Below are positions 44,646 to 56,082 of a stretch of 64,000 bases of DNA, in pieces. Source of the stretch: Bathynomus jamesi (lineage: Eukaryota; Arthropoda; Malacostraca; Isopoda; Cirolanidae); contig JAJOZX010001074.1 in NCBI GenBank assembly GCA_023014485.1, positions 62,001 through 126,000 on the forward strand. The letters run 5' to 3'. A program made the translations under genes and the position numbers. The stretch's first letter is position 1. Each line of letters begins with the position of its first letter. Under the pieces are notes generated by a model. The model ran no database searches and was not told the origin of the DNA. It worked only from the letters and a program-made list of their open reading frames with translations.

Positions 44646-46571
44646 GAAGAGAGAAGGCAAGATGCCCATAAATATATACAACGTAGCGGAAACCAAAGCA
44701 ATTAGCACATACTAACAAAAGTTAATGAGAGGCAAAAGGAATTTTAACAAGATATTGTCAATTTTATACATTCCCGCACTGTTATTGAAATTGTTTTTAA
44801 AATGAATAAATGCACATTCTAGAATATTTCTTTCTATTATATATCTGTTTTCAACAAGCGCTTTAGAACTATCCCACTTGATGCTATGATTACATCTATA
44901 CATATGGTTAAACAAAGCATTGGAATTATTAGCTGTTTTACCCTAATAGCTAACGTTTTACCCGTTTGCCCTATATATACAGTATACCGAGTTACATTTT
45001 GCACATCCGATCGAATACACACAACCAACCACATTATCTGGGCTATTGTTTATTAGGCGTGATTTAACAGTATTATTATACTTAAAGACTACATTGATGC
45101 CAGTTGCATTAAGTAAAGTCGGAAGATATTGAAAATTAACATGGTAAGGTAGGCTAAGGATATTTTTACGCTCAAATTCCTTTACAGTTACATTATTATA
45201 ATACCTATTCTTAGCTTTCCTAAGGCAGTTATCTAAAAATGAAATAGAATAACGTGATTTAGTACCAATATTCATGATATTGCATAACTCGGAATCTAAC
45301 AATTCAGGACTGACAACTCTCAATGCTCTAAGAAACATAACAGAGAAAATAGAGGATTTAATCGAGGATGATGGTCAGAATAAAATGCACATAAGTTATT
45401 ATTAGTAGGCTTGTGATAGACTTCAAATTTGAACTGATTAGAGCATCTCCAAATTTTTAGATCCAGAAAAGATAGGCTTCCATCATTTTCTTTTTTATCT
45501 GTGAACTTCATAGATGGGACTAAATTGTTGAGCCTACCAAGAAATAAGTCAACATCCAAATTATTAGGTCAAAGGCATAAAATATCATCTATATACCTGT
45601 ACCAAACCAGGTTAAAATTAACAATCGAAGGCAAAATTCTACTTTAAAAAAATTCCATATATAAATTAGCTAGTACAGGTGAAAGGGGATTTCCCATCGC
45701 CAATTCAAACGACATAGCATGAAACTTATTTTCAAACTGAAATTTACAATCTTTGACACAAAGCTTAATTAACTCAATAAGATTGTTGTGTTGAACAGGG
45801 AAAGAATATTCAGAGATCTTATTTTTAAAAAAATTAGGTAGGTCATCAACAGGGACTTTTGTAAATAACGAGCATACATCAAAGCTTACCAATTTGAAAT
45901 TAGGGTAATTAGGAAACTTCAGTTTGTCAATAAGATCCATGCTACTTACAATGTGACTTAGAAATAGAACCAACTAACGGCGTTAATAAACTAACCAACC
46001 ATTTAGATAGCTTAAGGTTACGGAGCCTACTAAGCTAACAATAGGCCTCATGGGATTATTAACTGTGTGTTTTTACTAAGCCATACAGATATGGTAGTGA
46101 CGGATTGATACTAAGAAACTGCTGCGAAAGCCCATTATAGTTATTTTTTAATATTTCTCTTAATTTTCTGTTAAACATTTTATTAACATCCTCCAATGGG
46201 TCTCTATTTAGAGGTTTGTACGTGTCGCGATCACTCAATAACGTATTCATCTTTTCAACATAACTGTTTTTGTCCATGACGATCGAATTAGATTTGTCCG
46301 CTTTAGTAATATGTAATGAATCATTATTTTTAAGTGTTTTTAGGGCTTTTTCAAACCTCAAAGGATAATTCAATTCATACCTCGTATTAAAAACACTATA
46401 CACACAACCTTTGGCTAAAGTCACCTCACTTTCGCATATATTACTATGTTTTTCAAAATTAATAAAAGACTTGGCAATCAGTAAACTGCTGGGCTTTTTT
46501 GGGAATGAGAAACTAATCCAAAACCTAACGCACATTTCGTATTGAAGTCTAGTTCATGGGACAAGTTAATA
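44600..46571 (-). mobile_element. Penelope-like element, left copy
   Basis: Read from about 46535 leftward, it begins FPKKPSSLLIAKSFINFEKH and TKADKSNSIVMDKNSYVEKM. The reverse transcriptase continues through LPYLYGLVKTHS, KLVSFDVCSLFTKVPVDD and ELAMGNPLSPVLANLYMEFF. After frame breaks come LFLGRLNNLVPSMKF, SLSFLDLKIWRC and, near 45000, a VGCVYSIGC.KC GIY-YIG start with the YIGQTGKTLA motif in another frame. The 3' end carries the hammerhead-like motif. It is longer at its 5' end than the right copy. Frameshifts make it inactive. Confidence 0.88.
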
Positions 46572-48344
46572 ACACTTAAAAACACTTAAAAATAATGATT
46601 CATTAAATATTACTAAAGCGGACAAATCTAATTCGATCGTCATCATGGACAAAAACAGTTATGTTGAAAAGATGAATACGTTATTGAGTGATCGCGACAC
46701 GTACAGACCTCTAAATAGAGACCCATTGGAGGATGTTAATAAAATGTTTAACAGAAAATTAAGAGAAATATTAAAAAACAACTATAATGGGCTTTCGCAG
46801 CAGTTTCTTAGTATCAATCCGTCACTACCATATCTGTACGGCTTAGTAAAAACACACAACGTTAACAATCCCATGAGGCCTATTGTTAGCTTAGTAGGCT
46901 CCGTAACCTATAAGCTATCTAAATGGTTGGTTAGTTTATTAACGCCGTTAGTTGGTTCTATTTCTAAGTCACATATTGTAAATAGCATGGATCTTATTGA
47001 CAAACTGAAGTTTCCTAATGACCCTAATTTCAAATTGGTAAGCTTTGATGGATGCTCGTTATTCACAAAAGTCCCTGTTGATGACCTACTTGATTTTTTA
47101 AAAGATAAGATCTCTGAATATTCTTTCCCTGTTCAACACAACACTCTTATTGAGTTAATTAAGCTTTGTGTCAAAGACTGTAAATTTCAGTTTGAAAATA
47201 AGTTTTATGCCATGTCGTTTGGATTGGTGATGGGAAATTTCCTTTCACCTATACTAGCTAATTTATATATGGAATTTTTAAAAGTAGAATTTTGCCTTCG
47301 ATTGTTAATTTTAACCTGGTTTGGTACAGGTATATAGATGATATTTTATGCCTTTGACCTAATAATTTGGATGTTGACTTATTTCTTGGTAGGCTCAACA
47401 ATTTAGTCCCATCTATTAAGTTCACAGTTGAAAAAGAAAATGATGGAAGCCTATCTTTTCTGGATCTAAAAATTTGGAGATGCTCTAATCAGTTCAAATT
47501 TGAAGTCTATCGCAAGCCTACTAATAATAACTCATGTGCATTTTTATTCTGACCATCATCCCTCGATTAAATCCTCTATTTTCTCTGCTATGTTTCTTAG
47601 AGCATTGAGAGTTGTCAGTCCTGAATTTTTAGATTCCGAGTTATGCAATATCATGAATATTGGTACTAAATTATGTTATCATATTTCATTTTTAGATAAC
47701 TGTCTTAAGAAAGCCAAGAATAGGTATTATAATAATGTAACTGTAAAGGAATTTCAGCGTAAAAATATCCTTAGCTACCTTACCATGTTAATTTTCAATA
47801 CCTTCCGACTGTACTTAAAGCAATTGGCATTAATGTATCTTTAAGTATAATAATACTGTTAAATCACGCCTAATAAAGAATAACCCTGAATGTTGTTGGT
47901 TGTGTGTATTCGATTGGATGTACACAATGTACATCTCGTGTATATATATAGGCCAAACTGGTAAAACATTAGATATTAGGGTAAAACAGCATAAATATCG
48001 TGTAGAACAGCTAATACTTCCAATGCTTTATTTAACCATATGTATAGATGTAACCATAGCATCAAGTGGGATAGTTCTAAAGCGCTTGTTGAAAACAGAT
48101 ATATAATAGAAAGAAATATTCTAGAATGTGCATTTATTCATTTTAAAAACAATTTCAATAACAGTGCGGGAATGTATAAAATTGACAATATCTTGTTAAA
48201 ATTCCTTTTGCTTCTCATTAACTCTTGTTAAGTATGTGCTAATTGCTTTGGTTTCCGCTACGTTGTATATATTTATGGGCATCTTGCCTTCTCTCTTCAT
48301 TCCCTGACGAGGTGTAGCTCTGAATACACGAAAGAGCTTGGAAT
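46572..48344 (+). mobile_element. Penelope-like element, right copy, head-to-head with the left
   Basis: The plus-strand frame at 46645-47337 holds the reverse transcriptase: MDKNSYVEKMNTLLSDRDTY, NPMRPIVSLVGSVTYKLSK, LVSFDGCSLFTKVPVDD and FLSPILANLYMEFL. The next frames give VDLFLGRLNNLVPSIKF, SLSFLDLKIWRCSNQF and AMFLRALRVVSPEFLDSE. The GIY-YIG endonuclease has a VYSIGCTQCTS-like start and YIGQTGKTLDIRVKQHKYRV (47895-48000). The sequence is very similar to the left copy read in reverse. It starts near 46572, so it is 5'-truncated, and it is frameshifted. Confidence 0.88.
48299..48344 (+). ncRNA. Candidate hammerhead ribozyme at right Penelope end
   Basis: It has the same architecture as at 44600-44645: ATTCC, CTGACGA, GTGTA/TACAC stem, GAAA and closing GGAAT. 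The stem III region is AGAGCT here instead of AGGCCT, so self-pairing there is reduced to AGCT. It lies at the same place relative to the endonuclease as in the left copy. Confidence 0.6.
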
Positions 48345-48419
48345 CGTTTTTTCTTTTTCCTTGTGGATTTGCAGTATATATATATATATATATAAGGGTT
48401 TTACCAAGACTGTGAAGGT

Positions 48420-49990
48420 TTAGTAGGCCAGTGAATCACTGTGTATAATGAACATACAAATACAATGATCCAACCATGACGTGGTGTACCAACTATCACT
48501 AACATAAGTAAAGCTATCACCAGGAAGACTACACGTGGGTGAGAGGGTCAAGTTATTATCTCCACAGATGGATTTTAAGTGGTTGCTAAACAAAGAATTA
48601 TCATTAAGCACATTAGCATTAAAGTCACCAATAATGGCTACATATGTCGTATCCAACTCCTCATTAATACTGCTGACCTGCCCCAACTTAATGAGGTAAT
48701 CTTCATTATCAACTGCCTGAAAAAGCATATAGATACACAGAATTACAAATTTTTTATTGTCTACACAAATTTCTATTCCAGTTAGCCAATTCAAACCAAG
48801 TTTTAATTCACTAATAATATATTTCCCATACCCCAACCTTCATAAAATAGCTACCCCACCAGGTGGGTGGCCTGCAAGGAGACCATCTTGTTTATCTCTG
48901 GTGACCTCCCCTATCCGATGAAAGTTAGTGGACAGGCTATTCAGATCCTTTAAGTCCTGTTTCCATAACCATGTTTCTTGCAGACAGAATATCACGTCCT
49001 CTAACAGCTTATCAATTATGATCCGCCTGTGTTTGCTGTTATTGCCTAAGCTTAGGCCTCTACAATTATAAGAGATTACCTTTGTTGCAATTAGGAAGAT
49101 GCAGGAGTTCTGTCAGCCATCTCTCCATGTTGAATTCCACTTATACCAGGCACAGCAGTTACAGCATTAGACCCAGCTGGATTTTCCTCCACAGTACGAC
49201 GCATGATGTCTCCATAATTACCCTCTCCAGCACTTGCGAGAGGGGCTGCAGGTGTTTTGCTTCCTTCTTCTCATAGAACCGCCGTACATATACCTATTCC
49301 GGCATACTGCTGGATCCATAAATACTCCTGTATCATCACAGACTGCTGTAACTTGAAAGGAACTGTACGTAGTCCATCTGGAGTCAATTTTCCTACATGT
49401 AACATGAAGGTTCACTTTATCTTTCACAAATGCCTGCACCTCCTCGGCCGTAGATCAGGTCGACATCTTAAGACGAAAATGTTTGCGGTCTTCATTGGTA
49501 CAGCCATCATACGATCTGTTTTGGCAGCCCCTATGATACTCCGCCGTTCTCTGCCAGCCTTTGCCAGAGGCTGATTCCCTCTAGCCGGTGCATGAATGGG
49601 ACCAGACCCCCTTGAGGGACCACCACCATTAGCTACTGCAGTGGTTGCAGTTCTCGGAGGGTCGCTCCTCCTTCCGGCCCCTCCTTACCACCATTGTCCA
49701 AGATGCTCCTCATCATGACCCCTGACTGCATTCCCAGCATCCCGATTCAGCAAAGCCCCTAGGGGGGGTACCCTGTGTGAAATGGTATTGAGTTGCCGAT
49801 GTAGCAGTGTCTGGATTCAGGGATCCAGGCTGAGGCTTAAAGGCAGAGGGCTCTGCACTCATGGATCCAGGATGATACTGAGAGGCAGAAGGCTCTGCAC
49901 TCATGGATCCAGGCTGAAGCGGAGGGTTCTGCACTCATAGATCCAGGATGAGGCAGAGGGCTCTGCACTCATGGATCCAGGGTGAGGCTG
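48420..49990 (-). mobile_element. LINE 5' half: ORF1 remnant and APE endonuclease
   Basis: Read leftward, a Met/Pro/Ser-rich ORF1 segment with tandem PGSMSAEPSA repeats (49713-49934) is followed by a frame with VKDKVNLHVTCRKIDSRWTT (49218-49439). Then comes the start of an endonuclease with ISYNCRG- and QETWLW-like words in decayed frames near 48930-49080. The clear frame at 48420-48836 has GIEICVDNKKFVILCIYM, TYVAIIGDFNANV (catalytic GDFN) and WLDHCI. The reverse transcriptase is absent; the copy breaks at about 48420. It is inactive. Confidence 0.7.
49800..49990 (-). repeat. Degenerate tandem repeat in LINE ORF1
   Basis: Units contain CTCTGCACTCATGGATCCAG and recur at spacings of about 40-60 bases, four or more times. 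They encode the repeated PGSMSAEPSA peptide and lie at the 5' end of the LINE copy. Confidence 0.75.
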
Positions 49991-50839
49991 AACGGCAGCC
50001 CAATAACAAATATGTGTTTCAACTAAATCATTGCAATTTCAGAGACTGTACGTCTTGATAAATTTTACTTTATTGAAGGAAAAATTTGCCACAATTAGTT
50101 CACATGTTTATTTAGAGAGAGAGAGAGAGAGAGAGAGTTTACTTGAATAACAAATACCAGTAAATAATTTTTTTGAAGTTTCCTATACACACGTAAGATG
50201 CTTCACCATTTTGTTCAGTAAAGTGAACAAAATATATATGACCCTAGTCAAACACTATATAAACATATGTCTTACATGTCTTGTTATACGATTTAATATT
50301 TATAATATATATAATTCATATATGTAAGTGCGTTTAATTACACATTATAACTGATAAATTAAAGAAAAATAGGCCTTGTCTTTCATTTCCAACACTATCC
50401 ATTTTGAACATGTCAAAATTATTTTTAACAGTACAGCCATTTATTGAAGTTTGGCAAACGTTCACCCATTTTCTTTAAATTCAAATCAAATTTCTTTGGA
50501 GAAAAATGATATGTGAAGGGATACCGAGTTATTTTAAATGTTCAGTATACTGAACACTATGCAAGAACGGGTTAAATAACAACAGAGGTAAGATTTTAAA
50601 TCACGACACTATTAATACATTGTAACCTGGTTCCAAGGTTTATGATAGCGCAGAAGATACAAAACTATCACATTACATAGGCAACAAGTTATAAATTAAA
50701 ACCATCAAATACTCTTTCAAAGGGACCAAAAAAAAACTGTTTTCGCTACTTGTCTATCACTTCATTAGTTTATTAATGGGAGTTGAAAAGTTTTCAGTGA
50801 GGCGTTCCACAAAAGTCCTAAATGTGGGGAAACCCTCTA

Positions 50840-50895
<56 letters not shown>

Positions 50896-51204
50896 TGCAT
50901 GAACACACGATTTTTGCATTATGCAAAATTGGGCATGCATGATATTTCATCTATGAGTCCCCATTGTTACACGAAAGATTTGAATGAAATGCTGCTGTTA
51001 CCGTGACTGCAGGGGAGTTAGTACAAAAAACACAGAATCCACAAATGTATGATAGCGGATGGAGAACTCTCTGAAGATTAAATTACAATTTAGCAAAATA
51101 TTTACAAGTATGAATAAAATTCTTATAGACTTTTGTTTGATTTGTTTCATCATTTGAACACTTATCTCTAATGTTAACTAAATAGTTGTACCTTACAACG
51201 GTTT
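49991..51204. other. AT-rich non-coding DNA
   Basis: (GA)n lies at 50117-50138 and (TA)n running into (TG)n at 50840-50888. No gene, RNA or element boundary is recognised. Confidence 0.55.
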
Positions 51205-51480
51205 CGCGCGATGATTTCTCATTTCGCGAAGGTCAAGCTTGTCGCCCCTCCTCTCGAGTTGGCCTGGTGAAGTAGTGAGTTGGATTCTTGCGCGCTCCAC
51301 TTCACATGGCCAGGTACGCCTGGCTCATCGGGGATTGTTCTGAGCCAGGCGTCTAGTCTTCTTTGAAGATTTCCACTGCAACTCCCTTCGTGTTTCTTAG
51401 GTCTTTGGGCAACTGATTAAACAGTTTTGGTCCTCTCACTACAAAACTACAAATTGTATGTATAAAATCCTTAGACTTTT
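51205..51480 (-). mobile_element. LINE C-terminal tail fragment
   Basis: The minus strand reads FVVRGPKLFNQLPKDLRNTK near 51370-51460. After a break comes the same ESNSLLHQ/GGATSLT-like ending found at 44250-44395. It is the conserved C-terminal tail of a LINE polyprotein, cut off on both sides. Confidence 0.6.
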
Positions 51481-51819
51481 CTCCCACCCTCTATATTTTA
51501 AATACATAAAGTAGACTTTGTTTTAATTAAACGAAGAACTACAGGGTACATCATAGGCTTAATAACTTTCTTCAACTTTTTCTATATTTCAAATTAAAAA
51601 TATAGATAAGTAACCAATAAAAAAAATTGCTAAATGATATAAAAACAGAAGAATATCGAGCATGCGTGACAAAATTATAAAATATTTTATATTAATGTTA
51701 GGCCTAGGCCCTATATAGAGCAGGACTCGCCAATTAATTTTCTCTGTGGTCTCCATAGGTGTTTCTATCGGCCTATAGCATTTTTGCCAAAATTTAACTT
51801 CCGAGTAAAATGTTTGTTT

Positions 51820-52058
51820 TATATGAGGCCCTTCCAGGAAGAAATGGCTAAGCGACAAAAGTGAAGAACGCCAGAAAACGCAGTTAAAATTGTATCAATT
51901 TGAAAGTGACATAGCTTTTGAACTTTTCAAGATATTTCGACGAAATATCTTCAAAAAGAGCAAAAGTTCTGTCACTCAAATTTGGTACAACTTCAATTGC
52001 GTTTTCTGGCGTTTTTTGCTTTTGTCGCTTAGTCACTTCTTCTTAGAGGGCCTCGTAT
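51820..52058. mobile_element. Palindromic foldback MITE
   Basis: The whole 239-bp segment is an imperfect palindrome centred on GATATTTCGACGAAATATC (51931-51949). The outer ends are TATATGAGGCCC and GGGCCTCGTATA. Arm blocks such as CTAAGCGACAAAAG, GAACGCCAGAAAACGC and CAAAAGTTC recur inverted. It is non-coding. Confidence 0.85.
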
Positions 52059-52775
52059 AGTTTGGTTTTGGCCAAATGAAAGAAACATTCCTTTACTCCT
52101 ATACGAGGAAAAGTTAGGTTAGGTTTAGTTGAACTCTCGGGGTGGATTTATGGAGCCTAAAATACTTAGCGCAATCGAAATGTACGGTTTGGCCCAAACG
52201 AAGCTATAAAAAACTAACGCATTTTGGTGCAAACGCTATAAACACTATGAAGAGCCCAGTAAAGCCTAAAGCTTAAGGCCCAAATTAAATAAAATAAACA
52301 GTCCTGCTTCACAATTATGCGTGTTAAAACAAAATTGTAAAGCTGATGTATTCGTTTTATCAATAAAGGTTAACTCAATTCATTTCTGTAACTCTTCCAA
52401 GGTCGGCTACCCACACAAACAGCGTCTTCGTAAATATGGCGGACGTTAGTTTTCCGAAGTGAACTTAAAATAACCACTTTTAATCTCCCGAATGAAAACT
52501 AAATTTAAACTCTACAAAAAGGATAGAAAACGCGTGATTTTTGTCGTTTCGAAATGTCAAGGTTTTTAAAGTAAATTCTATAATCGGAGTATGCGGGGTT
52601 TTTATTCCCATTGGTTCATATAAAATTCGTCAGCTGTCCGTTTATTGGTTACCCTTTCTCTGGGAGAATATATATTATTTTCGCATCTCATTTACATTTT
52701 TAATAGTTAGAAGCAATCATGGAGAGGAACGTTTGCCATATTCAAAATCACGACCATACCATGATACGTTATATG
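52059..52775. other. Non-coding DNA left of the hAT
   Basis: A short frame at 52541-52798 has hydrophobic character but no recognisable domain and runs into the hAT end. I see no supported gene. Confidence 0.45.
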
Positions 52776-52971
52776 CAGTGATGGGCATCGATACATGAAA
52801 ATCGCTAAAGCGATACCGATACATCGATACATGAAGAACGTCTTAGGCGATACCGATACGCCGATACTTTCTAGATGTCTTAAGCGATACCGATACCGAT
52901 ACATGTATCGCCGGTACATTTTTATAATTATTCATTTAATATGTAGGTATTAGATATTATTGTTTATACTA

Positions 52972-54370
52972 CTGGGTGATCCAGATAAATGGGACCCATA
53001 AAAAAAAGCCAAATATTCTTAATATTTAATTCCTTTCATAAAAACTATATATCATTCGAAAGAGTAGAGTTACAAGTTTATTATGAAATATTTATTTTTT
53101 AAAAATTACTCCTTTCAAATGTGCTCCATTAGTTGCCAAGCATTCCAGTGTTCTCGCTTGTAAGTTCTGCATCACTTTTGCAAGAGTGTGCGGTGGTATG
53201 GCCTGTATCTCATTTGTGATGGCGGCCTTCAATTCTTGCAAGGTCGTTGGGTTATTTCTGTAGACCCTACTCTTTAAATATCCCAGAGATAATAATCTAA
53301 TGGAGAAAAATCCGGAGACCTTGCGGGCCATTCAACGTCTCCAAATCTTGAGATTAACTCGCCTGGAAACGTTTGACGCAAAACTGCCATGCAGTTCCTC
53401 GTGGTATGGCAGGTAGCTCCGTCTTGTTGGAACCAATGGTTTTCTGGAGAAAGATCTCTTAATTTAGGAATAAGGAAATCGGTCAACATTTTTTCGTAGC
53501 GATCACCATTTACAGTGACCGTGTTTCCGGTGGAATCCTCGAAAAAATACGGCCCTATGATCTGAGATGCAGTAAGACCACACCAAACAGTTACACGCTG
53601 ACTATGCAATGGGACTTCGGTAATATTCAATGGATTTTCTGTTCCCCAGAAACGACAATTTTGTTTGTTTACAGTTCCATTCAAATGAAAATGGGCTGCG
53701 TCTGACATAATCAAAGTTGCTAGAAAATTGGTGGTGTCATTTACCTTCTGTTGGATCCATTGACAGAATTGTCGTCTTCGTGCGAAATCTCCATCGTTTA
53801 GTTGTTGCACTGTTTGAGTTTTATATGGAAAGAGCATTAAATTTTGCTTGAACATACGGTGTGTTGTTCCATATCCAACTCCTAACAGCTGAGAAGCACG
53901 TCTGATGCTTATGTTAGGATTATCCTGTACAATTTCATGAGTTCTGTTAATGATCTCGTCTATCCTTGCTGTGCGCACTCTTCCAGTTGGTTTTCTTTTT
54001 CCAATGCTGCCAGTTAGGGAAAAATTTCTGACACACCGACGGATTACTTTCTTAGAAGGTGATTTTGACATCTGAAAATTTGTCTTGAAAGATCTTTGAG
54101 CTGAAACTACACTTCTTCCATGCTCATAATATTGCTCAGTTATGAAACGCAGCTGTTCCACAGTCCATGCAGTCATCTTGAAGGGTTAGTTTTAACTAAC
54201 ACTTTTATTTCGTTTTGTATCTTATCTTGTCTTGTATTGTCAAAACCTATACAATCCTGTACAAACTTGTAACTATCCTCTTTCGAATGATGCGTATGAT
54301 TTTATAAAAGGACTTATACTTTAAGAGTTACAGGGGTTTCTTTTGGGTCCCATTTCTCTGGATCACCCTA
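52972..54370 (-). mobile_element. Mariner-like element nested in the hAT
   Basis: The inverted ends contain CTGGGTGATCC and GGATCACCCTA, extended inward by AAATGGGACCCA and TGGGTCCCATTT. TA lies outside both ends (52970-52971 and 54371-54372). It carries a nearly complete transposase on the minus strand. Confidence 0.9.
53092..54176 (-). pseudogene. Mariner-like transposase, complete except one frameshift
   Basis: The ATG at 54176 begins MTAWTVEQLRFITEQYYEHG. An HTH region follows with KVIRRCVRNFSLTGSIGKRK and a GVGYGTTHRMFKQN second helix set. Catalytic motifs are TLIMSDAAHFHLNG (first Asp), NHWFQQDGATCHTTRN (second) and WPARSPDFSPLDYYLW (third). About 36 residues lie between the second and third Asp. 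A single-base shift near 53290 moves the last part, GYLKSRVYRNNPTTLQELKA to NGAHLKGVIF, into another frame. Apart from that break the protein is full length, suggesting recent loss. Confidence 0.88.
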
Positions 54371-54489
54371 TAGTAATTTGTACGCACTGTAAGTAAAATC
54401 AACGACATTTTAATGGGTTTTATAGATGTAAATAAAAACAATTGCTTTATTTAATGAAAGTATGTTTTAATTTTGTAGGATACATGAAT

Positions 54490-54665
54490 AACTGAAAATA
54501 TTACACTAACAATTAAAAGTAATTACTATTACCCTTCAAAAATACCAGCTGGCTAAACATCTGGGCAGACAGTCTATTCCTTTTTGGAGCGTGAATGTGA
54601 CCAGCCAAACTAAACAACCGTTCTACAGGAGCAGAGGATGGTATGGTGTGTTATACTTCAGGAAG
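54490..54665 (-). pseudogene. hAT transposase C-terminal dimerisation region
   Basis: The minus strand encodes IPSSAPVERLFSLAGHIHAP followed by KRNRLSAQMFSQLV. This is the classical C-terminal hATC block (S-x2-PVERLFS, then an R-x-RL segment). It is what remains of the transposase of the host hAT element; the N-terminal part is missing or was displaced. The mariner insertion lies downstream of it in the element's reading direction. Confidence 0.8.
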
Positions 54666-55322
54666 ATCCGTAGAATTGCTGGGTACTGCGTCAGAGATTG
54701 GAGGGAATGACTTCCGTCACCCAGATACTGTAAAACTTCGATCTCAGTGGAATCTTGGGTTGCAGAGACGTTAGTGGAAGCAGACTCATAACAGAATTAT
54801 GGTTAATTAATCTCAATAACACAAGTACAAACGTGTTTAAACGTTGCGCCGTACTGTGTGACGTGACCAGTAGAGTAGTACTGTCATTAAATAAATATTT
54901 AATAATATTATTATTTATGTATATTCATAAATATAACTCAGTAGTGTCATATTATAACATCTATTTAAATATTTAAAAATTCTTATTAATGTATCGATGT
55001 ATCGAAGTATCGATTTTTTTTTATACATTTAAGAAAATTGACCTTAGCGATACCGATAAATCGATACTTTTGTCAAGTAACTAAAGCGATACCGATACAA
55101 AAGTATCGATCGATACGTATCGGCGATACATGTATCTAGATACTGCCCATCACTGGTTATATGAAAATACTTATTTTGATATGTTGTTTGTGTTATAAAT
55201 TAAACTAGTAAATTATTCTTAACAACAACACTGAGTTATGGACGTGGCCATAGAAGTTTTTTTTTGTTTTTTACATTATTTGATCCCTTCCAGGTTTTTA
55301 TTATTCGGTACCATAATTTGGC

Positions 55323-55653
55323 GTGACTTTGGCTGAAGAGGTGACATTGGCACTTCTTAGCAAAAAATGCATAAATCCTTTTTTTTTTAAGAGAAAGTTT
55401 CATGGAAAAAAGGCACACTTATCATTTTTAATCTATGGAATTTTGCCTATCTTTTTGTCTAAACACTTTTTTTCTGTATCTTCCTTAACTTATGAGTTAT
55501 GTTGTGACAATTGTCAGCAGGAAACACGTTTTTCTGCTGACATTTGTCACAACAAAAGAGTGCTTTTTCCCATGAAACAGTTTCTTTTTGCACAAAATAG
55601 CTAAAACCAGTTTTTTTTAAAGTGCCGCCAATGTCACTCCTTGAGCCAGTCAC
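55323..55653. mobile_element. Foldback MITE with internal hairpin
   Basis: The ends are related inverted repeats: GTGACTTTGGCTGAAGAGGT then GACATTGGCAC at the left, and GTGCCGCCAATGTCAC onward to CAGTCAC at the right. A strong hairpin lies inside at about 55501-55552 (GTTGTGACAA and TGTCAGCAG against CTGCTGACA and TTGTCACAAC). It is non-coding. Confidence 0.7.
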
Positions 55654-56082
55654 CCTATATTACCGTATTTAATTAAATCCCATTTATATATAATTTTAGA
55701 GGTCTTGATAATGTATATTAAAAATTAATTATAATAAATTAATGTGAATATTTATTAACATTGAAATTTCTTACGGAAAAAGGAAGTTATTCGCATTCTT
55801 TGATAATTTTTAAGTTTATATTTAAAAAAAAAAATAATTACTTTTGAGGAACATTTAAAAAATTTTTTTTTGAAGGTTTTTTTTTTTCCAGAACAACGAC
55901 CCACCCCCCTCTGACCCCACACATACACCCCAAAAAAGTAGCATCACCATATATATATATATATAATATATATATATGTGAAAATACGAGAATGAAAATG
56001 GTTGAAATGGATAGTCTTGAGGTGTAGTGGAGGTAAGGAGGATTGATAAAGTGAGAAATGAAGAAGTGAGACGGTGTGGTAT
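55654..56082. other. AT-rich DNA and (TA)n, left flank of the next element
   Basis: (TA)n lies at 55950-55977. No gene is recognised. The last nine bases (56074-56082) are one copy of the 9-bp target duplication. Confidence 0.6.

Larger units (their letters stand above)
52776..55155 (-). mobile_element. hAT element with CGATAC subterminal repeats, 8-bp duplication, containing a mariner
   Basis: The exact duplication GTTATATG lies at 52768-52775 and 55156-55163. The perfect 12-bp ends are CAGTGATGGGCA and its complement. Subterminal DNA on both sides is filled with CGATAC/GTATCG words. A hAT C-terminal coding remnant lies at about 54540-54655, and a mariner is nested at 52972-54370. Confidence 0.94.
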
